A DNA stretch of 64,000 bases from Eutrigla gurnardus. Lineage: Eukaryota > Chordata > Actinopteri > Perciformes > Triglidae. Below the pieces are notes generated by a model. The model saw only the letters and a list, made by a program, of their open reading frames with translations. It was not told the DNA's origin and ran no database searches. Below, one piece after another: positions 34,899-47,186 of this stretch. Within the stretch, counting starts at the first letter, position 1, and each line of letters begins with the position of its first letter. The position numbers were made by a program, and so were the translations under genes. The stretch is taken from assembly GCA_963514095.1 (NCBI GenBank), contig OY741285.1, positions 14,249,407 through 14,313,406 of the forward strand, read 5' to 3'.

Positions 34899-35550
34899 TT
34901 TCCTCCATCGCTTCCCGTTTCCTCTGTTTCCTCCATCGCCTCCTGTTTCCTCCTGTTCCCTCCATCACCTCCTGTTTCCTCCTGTTTCCCCCATCACCTC
35001 TTCTTTCCTCCATCGCCTCCTGTTTCCCCTATCACCTCCTGTTTCCTCCATCGCCTCCTGTCTCCTCATCACCTCTTCTTTCCTCCATCACCTCCTGTTT
35101 CCCCCATCACCTCCTGTTTCCTCCATCGCCTCTTCTTTCCTCCATCACCTCCTGTTTCCTCCATCACCTCCTGTTTCCTCCTTAACCTCTTCTTTCCTCC
35201 ATCACTGCCTGTTTCCTCCATTTTCCTCCATCACCTCCTGTTTCCTCATTTCCTCTTCTTTCCTCCATCACTGCCTGTTTCCTCCATTTTCCTCCATCAC
35301 CTCCTGTTTCCTCCTTCACCTCTTCTTTCCTCCATCACTGCCTGTTTCCTCCATTTTCCTCCATCACCTCCTGTTTCCTCATTCCCTCTTCTTTCCTCCA
35401 TCACCTGTTTCCTCCATCACCTCCTGCTCCTCCATCATCGTCTGTTTCCTCCATCACCTCCTGCTCCTCCATCATCGTCTGTTTCCTCCATCACCTCCTG
35501 CTCCTCCATCATCGTCTGTTTCCTCCATGGCCTCCTGCTCCTCCATCCCT
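34899..35550 (+). repeat. 19-bp pyrimidine-rich minisatellite
   Basis: About 650 bp of a unit near TTTCCTCCATCACCTCCTG (19 bp), with CATCGCC, CTTCTTTCC and shortened variants. Near the 3' end a 37-bp compound unit containing CTCCTCCATCATCGTC repeats three times. The plus strand is almost free of G. Long frames through it (up to 345 residues) give Ser-Phe/Pro-Pro-Val-Ser periodic peptides and are not genes. Confidence 0.95.
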
Positions 35551-37623
35551 GCCCGGTTAGTTACCGTGGTGGTGGATGTGTAGGTGTAGTGTTCCTGAGA
35601 CTAATTAAATCTAATCCTGCCCCCTGGAGGAGGAAACCACATTATCCCGGGATAATCACATCCACGCCGGGCCTGCTGGGAGCTCACACACGCCGCTGTC
35701 AGTCAACGCTGCACCTCCATTCATCTTTAATAACTCCTCGCTCCGCTCCCTACACCTCGGCTGGTTCCGGCAGCTTTAATCTCCTCCGCCTTTTATTGGA
35801 GGTTTTCAGGTGGATCTCAGGAGTTAAATGTCTGGGAGAAAGTGTTGAAGAGATGTTGGAGAAGAAAAATGAATAAATCGTTGTATTTTTTTTTTGCCAT
35901 TTTGGACCAATAATTACAGCGTGAGAAATCTATGAAAGCGTTAAAACCTTTTCTCAATTTATCAAAAGCTTTTCTGAGAAAGATGAATGATTTCACCAAA
36001 GCTGAGGTGGAACATGAAATCTGTTCCAAAGTGGTTCACCACGAAATCAAATTACACTTACTACAGCGTGATGATCTCAGATTGTAACAAGTTCTTACGT
36101 AAATGATTCTCTTCTTCAGTCATTCCAGAAATACCAGATTTGATGGGGCTGTTGGAGGATTGTTAACAGAATGTGATATTGTTGCTTTCTTTATTATCAC
36201 TGTGTGATGTGATCGTTGTCGTGTGGTGACGGAGCTTCGTATGCAAACGGGAGACAGTTTTTCATCTAAGGTGAAACTATAAAGCGACTTCCTGTCAGCT
36301 GGTATGAGCAGCGGCCAATCGGTGGAGCCGTTGGGCACACGTCTGTGTGATTTCTGATAGTTGGGTCAACTTTGTTTCCAAAACCAGGACGAAAAAAGAT
36401 TTTGTGGGACGTCCTCCAATGCGTCTTCTCCCCACTTCGGGTTCCTTTTACGTTTTCGGAGACTCGACCTGGTTAAAGCCTAACGTTTAGTTATAATGGT
36501 AACTCCCATATTCTAGTGCATAAATGTTCAAGTACAGTACAAGTAAAATATGGTGCAAACATTTCGATCGCCATCAATAATTGAAAGCTGTAATTTATCG
36601 AATCTTCAATCACACATTTAAGTCGTAATTATGCTAATTTAAGCTGATAATGGTGTAACACCGTGTACAGGTGTTAACACATCTAGCTCCTGTTATATTA
36701 TTGTTGTGTTTACCCAGTAAACCTGCTTCTATCATCACTAGTCTGTCTGTGTGTTTTCATTGTGACTATTCTTAGCTGCTGGTCGTCGTCGTTCGTATGT
36801 TTAAACAATCTTTTCTAATAAAGTGTCGTCGCTCTCATCGGTGGAGCAGGAATCTTAATAAATCTCAAAGCTCCTTCATCTTGTCACTCGTCTTCCATTT
36901 CAAACGGCAGAGACTCGTTCTCGGAACAAAGCTGCGGAATATTTATTCAGCGGCGGGGAAATAAAACTGGACTTTGTCTCGGACAGAAATAGAACTGAGG
37001 CTTTAAAATGTTAAATCATCATCTCGGGAGTCTTGTCGGGAGAAAACTCTGATTATGTTGAACTTTTCGGCGTCGGACCCCCGAGCTTTCTGCTCGCCGC
37101 TTGCCAAATTAGTCTTTTGTTCTTGTGGATGGCCTCTCTCTCCTCCACGCCGCCCCCCCCACACACACACTTATCTGTCAGCCCCCCCTCCACTTATCTG
37201 TCCTCCTCACTACTGCCTGTCTTTATTAGTGACTAGGTCGGTATACGGAAGTCTGCCGGACTCATTTCAGGAGTCGTTTCCTGGGTAAATGTTCTCCGTT
37301 TCATCATATTTGCCTCATGTGTTGACTTTTTAAACTCTGCATAAACCTCATTCTGATGGATTTTCCATGTTCTCAGGTTTGTCGACTTGCAACATTTTTC
37401 TTTTAATTGCAATATGAAGGAGGTGCAATATTTGTTCAAGGAAAAAATGTGTCCAATCGCTCAAAATTTAAATGAAATACTGTGTTGCTGCAGAGACGTG
37501 TTAACAGTTCATAATGTACAAAACAATCACACCACATGTTAATCAGAGTCATACAGATCAGGTGATGCGTTGAGTGTCAATCAGCATCCTGTTAGGAGCT
37601 GCTGGTGGCTAGGTGGCGTGGCT

Positions 37624-37626
<3 letters not shown>
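35551..37626. other. No gene; unique non-coding DNA
   Basis: No gene-like signal. Contains a minus-strand CTCF-like motif near 35617 and a short CA/CCCCCC run at 37150-37195. Confidence 0.55.
35617..35630 (-). promoter_or_regulatory. CTCF-like motif (minus orientation)
   Basis: The minus strand reads CCTCCAGGGGGCAG, one mismatch (third base) from the CCASYAGRKGGCRS core. Binding is not demonstrated. Confidence 0.35.

Positions 37627-37720
<94 letters not shown>
37627..37720 (+). repeat. Long pure (GT)n microsatellite
   Basis: 94 bp, about 47 uninterrupted units, the longest pure GT tract in the window. Confidence 0.98.
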
Positions 37721-37721
<1 letters not shown>

Positions 37722-37900
37722 TGTCAGAGAGAGAGACAACAATGGCGGCTCCTTAGAGGTTAGCATAGATGCTTTAGCAGCATCAGAGCTGGAGAGCATT
37801 TCTTTCTGGAAAGTGGAGCAAAGATCGACTCTGAACATGGAGAAGTTGGCTTCAGGCAGAGTTTGATTGACAGGCGGTTCCTCCAATCATGTGCCGTTTG
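37721..37900 (+). repeat. Probable teleost dispersed repeat
   Basis: ACAATGGCGGCTCC, AGCAGCATCAGAGCTGGAGA, GAGCAAAGATCGACTCTGAA, ATGGAGAAGTTGG, AGAGTTTGATTGACAGG and CCAATCATGTGCCG occur in this order. I recall this phrase order from a dispersed percomorph repeat. The adjacent GT microsatellite may have grown at its edge. Class unknown. Confidence 0.45.
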
Positions 37901-38219
37901 TTCAGTTCATCACACCGTCGGCTGGGTCGGGTCAGTGAGTCGTACTGGGACGTACGGTCATTACCGAACACGCAGCTGGAGGATGACTACGTGTTTTCTG
38001 AGCCGAATGTCTTTTTGATGGTTCGGTTCGTTAAAAATCAGTTTCAGTAAATATGTTTGTTGCCAGCGGCTCAAAGAAACTCACCTCTCTGGTGTGACGG
38101 CTTCACCGGCGGAACGCCGCAAACCTCCACACAACCTTTTTATCTCCTTTCATTCAATCTGTTCTGCTTTATTGAGTTTAATTATTTTCTGAATGATTAA
38201 CTCTGGGAGCTCAGCAGAC

Positions 38220-38258
<39 letters not shown>
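38220..38258 (+). repeat. (GT)n microsatellite
   Basis: About 19 pure units. Confidence 0.97.
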
Positions 38259-38259
<1 letters not shown>

Positions 38260-38659
38260 TCCTCCCTAAAACATCTCCATTCATCCTTTAATGTAAAAAA
38301 ATCCTTATTGTTCAAGTCTTTAGATGTTTTAATACATATTCAGTCATTTAAACATCAGTTCTTGTCTCTACTAAACATAAACAACTCACTCATCTACTGA
38401 CTTTGCACTTTGTTGAATATAAAACTTCTCCCTTCCAACATAACAGCAATGACTAGATCTTTCCTTCCATTTAACAAATGCATTAATTAAACAATGAACA
38501 GTAAAAAGAACATTCTCAATAAACAAACTATTTCTTACATGTCCGTAAGCCGTTTTCTGTCATTTCAATAATTAATTTATATACTTTATGTACATCAGAC
38601 TCTTTCTCCACATAAGTATGATGATTCCAACCATCATACCATTTAATCCCAGTATGTCC
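38259..38659. other. No gene; AT-rich non-coding DNA
   Basis: Nothing gene-like. Confidence 0.6.
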
Positions 38660-38688
38660 TTCCTCCTCCTCCTCCTCCTCCTCCTCCT
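38660..38688 (+). repeat. (TCC)n trinucleotide repeat
   Basis: About nine pure TCC units. The minus-strand frame shows a short poly-Glu run, not supported as coding. Confidence 0.95.
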
Positions 38689-38849
38689 GCTCTCTGGTTT
38701 CTCTCCTCCTGTCCTCCTCATTAGTGGGATTTAGAAACATGCAGGCATGCGAAGCGCCGTCGAACAAATTAAGCTCTCTGGCGGCGCCCCGTTATCCCTC
38801 CTCCCTTCACGATAATGTCAGGTATAATCTGTCTTTGGCCGGCCAGGGG

Positions 38850-40340
38850 CCTCCACCGGTCCCCTAACCCTCCGCCGGACACCGAACCCTCCACCGGTCC
38901 CCTAACCCTCCGCCGGACACCTAACCCTCCACCAGTCCCCTAACCCTCCGCCGGACACCTAACCCTCCACCAGTCCCCTAACCCTCCACCAGTCCCCTAA
39001 CCCTCCGCCGGACACCTAACCCTCCACCAGTCCCCTAACCCTCCGCCGGACACCTAACCCTCCACCAGTCCCCTAACCCTCCACCAGTCCCCTAACCCTC
39101 CGCCGGACACCTAACCCTCCACCAGTCCCCTAACCCTCCACCAGTCCCCTAACCCTCCGCCGGTCCCCTAACCCTCCGCCGGACACCTAACCCTCCTCCA
39201 GTCCCCTAACCCTCCGCCGGACACCTAACCCTCCGCCGGACACCTAACCCTCCTCCAGTCCCCTAACCCTCCACCAGTCCCCTAACCCTCCGCCGGTCCC
39301 CTAACCCTCCGCCGGACACCTAACCCTCCTCCAGTCCCCTAACCCTCCGCCGGACACCTAACCCTCCGCCGGTCCCCTAACCCTCCGCCGGACACCTAAC
39401 CCTCCTCCAGTCCCCTAACCCTCCTCCAGTCCCCTAACCCTCTGCCGGACACCTAACCCTCCGCCGGTCCCCTAACCCTCCACCAGTCCCCTAACCCTCC
39501 GCATACACCTAATCCTCCACCAGTCCACTAACCCTCCACCGGTCCCCTAACCCTCCACCAGTCCCCTAACCCTCCGCATACACCTAATCCTCCACCAGTC
39601 CACTAACCCTCCACCGGTCCCCTAACCCTCCACCAGTCCCCTAACCCTCCGCATATACCTAATCCTCCACCAGTCCACTAACCCTCCACCAGTCCCCTTA
39701 CCCTCCACCTGACATCTAACCCTCCAGTGGTCCCCTAACCCTCCACCTGACATCTAACCCTCCACCAGTCCCCTAACCCTCCACTAACCCTCCACCGGTC
39801 CCCTAACCCTCCACCTGACATCTAACCCTCCCCTTACCCTCCACCGGTCCCCTTACCCTCCATCAGTCCCCTAACCCTCCACCTGACATCTAACCCTCCA
39901 CCGGTCCCCTAACCCTCCACCTGACATCTAACCCTCCACCAGTCCCCTAACCCTCCACTAACCCTCCACCGGTCCCCTAACCCTCCACCTGACATCTAAC
40001 CCTCCCCTTACCCTCCACCGGTCCCCTAACCCTCCATCAGTCCCCTAACCCTCCACCGGTCCCCTAACCCTCCACCTGACATCTAACCCTCCACCAGTCC
40101 CCTAACCCTCCACCTGACATCTAACCCTCCCCTTACCCTCCACCGGTCCCCTAACCCTCCACCTGACATCTAACCCTCCCCTTACCCTCCACCGGTCCCC
40201 TAACCCTCCATCAGTCCCCTAACCCTCCACCGGTCCCCTAACCCTCCACCTGACATCTAACCCTCCACCAGTCCCCTAACCCTCCACCGGTCCCCTAACC
40301 CTCCACTAACCCTCCACCGCCCCCTAACCCTTTACCGGTC
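38850..40340 (+). repeat. 19-bp satellite-like array with telomere-like CTAACCCT core
   Basis: About 1.49 kb, roughly 78 tandem units of 19 bp. Every unit begins CTAACCCTCC, sharing CTAACCCT with the vertebrate telomere repeat (CCCTAA)n, followed by an 8-9 bp variable tail. Tail types are spatially sorted: CGCCGGACAC dominates at 38.87-39.47 kb, CGCATACAC at 39.50-39.66 kb, and CACCTGACAT at 39.70-40.26 kb. CACCAGTCCC and CACCGGTCCC are interspersed. Because 19 is not a multiple of three and the unit has TAA, no long frame survives. The minus strand is rich in GGGTTAGGGG. Confidence 0.96.
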
Positions 40341-40650
40341 TCATGTCGCCGCTGGGCGATGATGTTATTTAAACGAGGACTCATCTCACCTTTGACCTTC
40401 TGCCTCCTCTGATGTCAAATATAATCAGATTAACCTCGCGGCCTTTTGTGAAATAGTCGAACAATTGAATCTTTGAGTTTCTTGCTGAGCGACGTGAATA
40501 CGACTTCTTATTCTGTCGGCCAGGACGTCGTCAGGACGACACATACACTTCCTCTGAGTCAGGTCTGGTCCACCAACTTCCCCTTCAAGTCTGTGACTGT
40601 TTTATGATGAGCAGCAGATAACACCACTGACAAAGATACAATGGAAGACA
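40341..40650. other. No gene; unique non-coding DNA
   Basis: Right flank of the 19-bp array; nothing gene-like. Confidence 0.55.
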
Positions 40651-40691
40651 CACGCACACACACACACACTCACACACACACACACACACAC
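40651..40691 (+). repeat. Imperfect (CA)n microsatellite
   Basis: CA units with CGCA and CTCA interruptions. Confidence 0.93.
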
Positions 40692-41990
<1,299 letters not shown>

Positions 41991-42049
41991 TGCTCCCACA
42001 CTCTTCTCTTTAATCTGAACTCTTTAGCGGTGTGTATAAGTCCAGCGGC

Positions 42050-42200
42050 GTGTGACGTCTACGTTGCTTGCATGCATATTCCTGCTCCTTTATCGGCCTT
42101 GCGTAGGCAGCCAATCAGCTCGCAGCAGCCGGCTAATGAAGTCCGTAATCAATTTGTTGGCTTTTTCTAATTTTAAATCCAATTACATTGGGGGCAAGAT
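42050..42200. promoter_or_regulatory. Candidate conserved non-coding element
   Basis: A repeat-free island inside a microsatellite cluster with GCATGCATATTCC, GGCTAATGAAGTCCGTAATC, AATTTGTTGG, TTCTAATTTTAAATCC and CAATTACATTGG. CCAATCAG (a CCAAT-type box) lies at about 42111. Regulatory role is inferred from motif density and sharp boundaries. Confidence 0.35.
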
Positions 42201-42238
42201 GGTGGGGGGTGGTATATTGGTGTGTCCCAATGAGCACT

Positions 42239-42339
<101 letters not shown>

Positions 42340-42451
42340 CCAGTGAGTTGACAGAACAATTTGCGATGACAGGGCAATTTGTTTTTGTTCTAGTCTGCAG
42401 ACAATACATTACAAATATCTCTCACTCCCTCAATAACGTAAGCATATGAAT

Positions 42452-42452
<1 letters not shown>

Positions 42453-42492
<40 letters not shown>

Positions 42493-42501
42493 CACACACA
42501 C
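42453..42501 (+). repeat. (CA)n microsatellite
   Basis: About 18 CA units to 42488, a TGTA break, then a few more. Confidence 0.96.
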
Positions 42502-42744
42502 CTTGAATGAAGCCACATCTTAAACCCAGGCAGCCTTTATGTTTTTCTATTGCTGCGTTCATACTAGCCTGTTCATGCAGCCTGTTGCAGTTGTTTCCCC
42601 TCATGTTCTTTTTTTCCCCCAACTTTCAGTTTTCTTCTTTATCTTGGTGTTCGGTTTGTTTACTCGTAACTTTTTTAAGCTGCTTCTATAAAATATAAAA
42701 TATAGAGAAGTCTGCTCTCTCAACACAGACTTGTTTTCACAAAT

Positions 42745-42782
42745 TTACCCAGCAGGGATCAATAAAGTATTTCTGATCCAAT
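42745..42782 (+). repeat. Teleost retroelement-tail-like fragment
   Basis: CCAGCAGGGATCAATAAAGT followed by ATTTCTGATCC resembles, from memory, the GGGATCAATAAAGTA 3' tail seen on many fish LINE/SINE copies. Upstream body not recognised. Confidence 0.4.
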
Positions 42783-42791
42783 ATTTTGTTA

Positions 42792-42797
<6 letters not shown>

Positions 42798-42835
<38 letters not shown>
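42798..42835 (+). repeat. (CA)n microsatellite
   Basis: About 19 pure units, just after the retroelement-tail-like fragment, a position where microsatellites often arise. Confidence 0.97.
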
Positions 42836-42836
<1 letters not shown>

Positions 42837-42937
42837 ATTATCATCAGGTTAGTTTAGGTGACTGAAGATAATCTGGCAATGAGGCAAACAGCTACTAAAT
42901 AATCTGCCTTAAAAAAAAGACGTGGAAAGTGGCTTTG

Positions 42938-42939
<2 letters not shown>

Positions 42940-42989
<50 letters not shown>
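42940..42989 (+). repeat. (GT)n microsatellite
   Basis: About 25 pure units; a complementary CA tract follows at 43126. Confidence 0.97.
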
Positions 42990-42992
<3 letters not shown>

Positions 42993-43123
42993 CAGTAGCC
43001 TGTCGGCTCGCTCCCCAGACCGGCCATCAGCCTCTCTTGTTTCTGTTTCTCTCCCCATTCTTCCTCTCTTCTCTCACTTCCTGGTTCAGAGATCAAATGA
43101 AGGAAGAAGCAATGGAATGATTT

Positions 43124-43125
<2 letters not shown>

Positions 43126-43154
<29 letters not shown>

Positions 43155-43155
43155 T
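43126..43155 (+). repeat. (CA)n microsatellite
   Basis: About 15 pure units. Confidence 0.96.
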
Positions 43156-43528
43156 CCAGCAGCATCAGCATCAGTTGTGCGTTTGTGTGTGTGAGAAACC
43201 TGAAATCCAGACAGCCGACTCGTGTGTTTGAGACGAAACACTATTTGCAATGAGTGAAGCTGTTTGAGGGAAAATAAATCTCTCCTTTTCTCTTCATCTT
43301 TTCCCTCTTTCAGCTGCTTGGGAATCTGACGGATTCCTTTTTTTTTTCTCCCCCTTTTGAAGTTCACACAGGATGTTCAGTTATATTTGTAGAGTTCAGA
43401 GCAGGAGAAGGATGTGGGATTGGAAATAAATGAGAACGCCACAGTGCTAAACTTCCTCTGTTAACCGTATGTAGAGCATTTTAAAATGGGCACCACATAC
43501 TGGGGACTGTTTCTCCATCAGGTGTTGC

Positions 43529-43837
43529 ACCAGGATCCCTGAGATCCTGGACCCCCGTCCCCCTGTGGAGCGGTAGACCACCAGGATCCCTGAGATCCTG
43601 GACCCTCATCCCCCTGTGGAGCGGTAGACCACCGGGATCCCTGAGGTCCTGGACCCTCATCCCCCTGTGGAGCGGTAGACCACCGGGATCCCTGAGGTCC
43701 TGGACCCCCTTCCCCCTGTGGAGCGGTAGACCACCAGGATCCCTGAGATCCTGGACCCTCATCCCCCTGTGGAGCGGTAGACCACCGGGATCCCTGAGGT
43801 CCTGGACCCCCTTCCCCCTGTGGAGGGGCAGACTACC
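43529..43837 (+). repeat. 51-bp minisatellite
   Basis: About six copies of a 51-bp unit starting CACCAGGATCCCTGAGATCC and ending GTGGAGCGGTAGAC. Copies differ by A/G in GAGATCC/GAGGTCC and by CCGTCC/TCATCC/CTTCC. Since 51 is divisible by 3, the minus strand stays open (43481-43762) and encodes a 17-residue period with GLPLHRGMRVQDLRDPG. Confidence 0.95.
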
Positions 43838-44010
43838 AGCTGAGGTTTGAGTTTCAGTAGAGGCCTTTACTCAAACATTTACACAGGACAGGACTGATCC
43901 AGACCCCCGAGTCCTGGTCCCACAGCAGCAGGATGACTCACTGCCTGATGGCTTTATTACATCCTGCAGAACACAGAGACTCTGAGAGGGGGGGGGGGGG
44001 ATGGAGGAGA
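43838..44010. other. No gene; flank with poly-G
   Basis: A run of about 12 G lies at 43989-44000; otherwise unique sequence. Confidence 0.6.
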
Positions 44011-44215
44011 GAAAAACGGGACAAATGGAAGGATACGGTGGTGGTGAAGGATTTAAGGAGGGAATGAATAGAGGAGTGGATGAGAAGATGCGAAAGAATG
44101 GGAATACAAAAGAAATGGAAAGGTGGGGATGAGAGGAAATAAAGAAAGGAAGGATGGAGGGAGGAAGGATTAGGAGGAAGGAAGCGTTGTTGACGGAAAG
44201 GAAGGATGTTTTTAG
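44011..44215 (+). repeat. Purine-rich GGA/GAA low-complexity region
   Basis: Irregular GGAAGGATGGAGG-type sequence. The plus strand is almost all purine plus T, without a fixed period. Confidence 0.7.
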
Positions 44216-45469
44216 GAAGGATGTTTATTTACAGTTTGGGACCTGACAGCAGTCTCCTGGGTTAAAGTCCTGTGTTTATTTAACCCGTCCACCTTCCTCC
44301 TCTCCTTGTCTCCAATCTGTTATTAGACCACATCGGTTTATTTACCCATAATGCAGCGGGTGGTTCACACGCTTAAACGTGTGTGTGTGTGATGAACTCC
44401 ATGTTTGTTTCCATGTTTGCATGTACGTATAATGTAGTTCCACGTCTTTATCTCTCTCTGTGTTCTCCTTCCTGTGTGACTGCTGATTGGTCCATCTGAG
44501 CGTCGGTATCTCTCCTCTCCTTTCATGTCCTCGCTCGTCCTCGTCGGCCCCCGGTGCTGATGTGAGACGGTTCAGAGTCTCCTCCGCCCCCCTTTTGGCT
44601 CTTTTTTCTTTGTAGCTTGTTAGAAATTGCTGCCGTGACCGAAACCTCAGGGGCTTCAATCTCAGCCGGCTTCATCCGGCCCCCCTTGTGTCATCTCCTC
44701 TTCTTCTTCTTTTTAAATTGAACTTCTTTGTAGTCCCATTTTTATTCTTTTCACGTCGCAGGCGCCGAACAATAATGCCGTCGTGGAATAATAGGGATTC
44801 CTTTGTGGCACGGTCCAAAACGTTTTCTCTCCGTTGTCGTGTTTGAATCCGCCGGACCGCCGAGTCGTTTGAAGTCCTCGCAGCTCTGTGAGCTTCTGTC
44901 CAATCAGGCTGCACGACAGTGGCAGCGGATTTTAGAAACGGAGAGCGGCGGTTAAGAGTTCTGACACGGCGCCATAGCCCGAGTGTGTCACGTTCTTTAG
45001 AGCTCAGCTGAGATAATGTCGGCTTATTTGATCCCCCCGCTGTTACTGAAGCACTGTTTCTATCCGCTAATCAGCTGGGAGAGGAATCGCACTTCACGCT
45101 CTTCTGCTGCGTTTCCTTCAGTAGCAGTGAAATGTCACTTAAAGGTTATTTTCACAACATTGGGATTCATGAAGTTGTTATTTTATTTCTGTCTGTCAGC
45201 AGGATTCATGTTATTAGCTATTTTTACCTACACAATAAATACATAAATTCATCTTCATATTGATTAATGTGACTGCTGCTTTTCCGTGTAATAACAAGTG
45301 GAGGATGATGGGTATTTTAGGCTTAATTAGCTTTTATTTCAGATACATTTCTAGATAATTTGCATGTTTCCTTTTTTTCGTCTTTCTGACGAACCTAAAG
45401 TGTTCAATCAACATTCCTCACATTTAAGATGGAAACAACTGTTTTAAAGTAATACGAGATGGGGTGCTT
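44216..45469. other. No gene; unique non-coding DNA
   Basis: Two adjacent minus-strand frames (44342-44659 and 44672-44914) are basic but lack any recognisable domain, start context or splice sites. Confidence 0.5.
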
Positions 45470-45960
45470 TGCGATTGCCTCTCTTGGCTCTCAACATGGC
45501 GACGCCTGAGCCAGCAACTCGTAGCTTAAGATGCTAACGGTACAAACTATCAAGAACTTGATGATAAGAGTCTGTCAATGAAGCATTTAAGATGTTCAAT
45601 TTTGCTAATTTAGCAGATGGGTACTTAGCTAGGTAGCATTGTAATTCCTCCATGATTTCCTGCTACAGTTAAAGCACATTAAAAAAACACAACATGAACT
45701 TCTGGGCTCCGTCTGCGTTGCTCTAACACAACCAGATTTTACTGCTTTTAAATGATTGTTTGTGATCGTCGTAACCCTTCCGATGCTAGTTGCTCGCGCT
45801 AATCGCTAACATGCTGGCTGTGGTTATGATTATGGAGTGCGGGGAAGTGACTGACAAAAAACATATACGTCACATTGCTCCAGACCCAATAGCAAATTTA
45901 AATTGTAATATCTGGGTTTCAACCAGTAGGGGGCAGTCACTATAGTATGTAGACATAGTT
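45470..45960 (+). repeat. Possible teleost dispersed repeat with CTCF-like motif
   Basis: Contains TCTCAACATGGCGACGCC, GCTAGTTGCTCGCGCTAATC, GGGGAAGTGACTGAC and CAACCAGTAGGGGGCAGTCA. The style (ATGGCGACGCC, tandem GCTAA motifs, AGGGGGCAG near one end) suggests an old dispersed element, but I cannot name it. Confidence 0.3.
45923..45936 (+). promoter_or_regulatory. CTCF-like motif (plus orientation)
   Basis: CCAGTAGGGGGCAG fits the CCASYAGRKGGCRS core at every position. Binding is not demonstrated. Confidence 0.5.
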
Positions 45961-47186
45961 AGATAGATAATAGATACCCACATAAGTTGCTTTTTAATAA
46001 GTTATTCTTTAATAATCCATGTCTCCGAAAGTAGTGGTTTTATTTTTGTGCTCAGGTATCTCCTGTCTTTCCTACCCAGCATGCATCTCTATCTCCTTGG
46101 CGTCGCAGGTGTGAAATGGAGAGTAGCTGCTGAGTGAAGGAGGGAATGTGAAACGTAATGTGCCCCCCTGTTGTTACCGCGCCGACCGGTGTGATAGAAC
46201 CTGAACTGCTGCATGTAGCGACACATTTCGCCTACTGCGGTGAAATCTTGAGATTACAGCGGCAGCACTCATTCACTCCCTTAGCGTCTCCGTGACGTCT
46301 CCGTCCTCCTGTACACGACGTCAGGCTGAAAGTCATCTACTGAGTCATACGCCAGGGAATAAATAAATAAATAAAACCCCAAAATAGAATAGACCTGTAT
46401 GTGATGAGGAGCTCAGGGGAACAGGATGAAGAGACATATCAAATTAAAACCATCCTCGGGAAAGGAGAGAAAATAGCCTGGAAACGGCTCCGAGGGGACT
46501 CATCAGGATGATGGAAACATGGTGGAAGGACATGGAAGTGGCACGTTCACATAAATAGCACAAAGAGCCGAATACAAATAGAAAAGGGAATTTAAAAAAA
46601 AAGAGACGAAGAGCAGGAATGTGTAATCTGATTGGAAGTGATGGAAGTAGAATATCCTCAAAGCCTTAAAGGAAGCTGAAAGGGACTTAAAATAGTGAAC
46701 TCAACAGGAAGACGAGGATGAAATCAGGAGGAGAAAGTAGTGTGCTTTAACAACCAAAATATCCTCCAACATGTCTGCGGGTCGAGGGGCGACGCAGCGG
46801 TTCCACATAGATCCTCCTCCATCGGGGCTCGGCGCTGTGATGTGACGGCTCTTTTATAACGCAACACTCTGCAACCGGAGTGGACGAGTGTCCGCGGGGG
46901 GCCGGAGCTTCTCCTCCTTCTGTAACACCAGATCAACATCTCTGACTTGTTTGTAGTTGTTTCCTTGTTGAAGCCACCGAGGTGTAATCGGCTCATTAAG
47001 AGGTTGAGTTCTTCACAACCAGATTTGACCTTTACTCCAGTGTTGACCTCTTATTTACTCATTTCAGAATGACCTTTTGCCGATTTTTACCGTGTTTTAA
47101 TCAGAGTTCTTAGTGTGCCTAAACTAACATTTGAGACGTTTGATGTCTTTCATGTGTAAGTTATTAAAATAGCGCTGCCAACTTCT
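45961..47186. other. No gene; unique non-coding DNA
   Basis: No gene or array seen. AAATAAATAAATAAAT occurs near 46360. Confidence 0.55.

Noticed and set aside
34839..35876. 345-residue plus-strand open frame
   Set aside because: It is a translation of the 19-bp TTTCCTCCATCACCTCCTG minisatellite; the peptide is a Pro-Val-Ser/Phe-Leu-His repeat and an overlapping second frame is equally open.
38850..40340. True telomere or chromosome-end sequence
   Set aside because: The unit is 19 bp with CTAACCCTCC plus a variable tail, not uninterrupted CCCTAA, and unique DNA lies on both sides.
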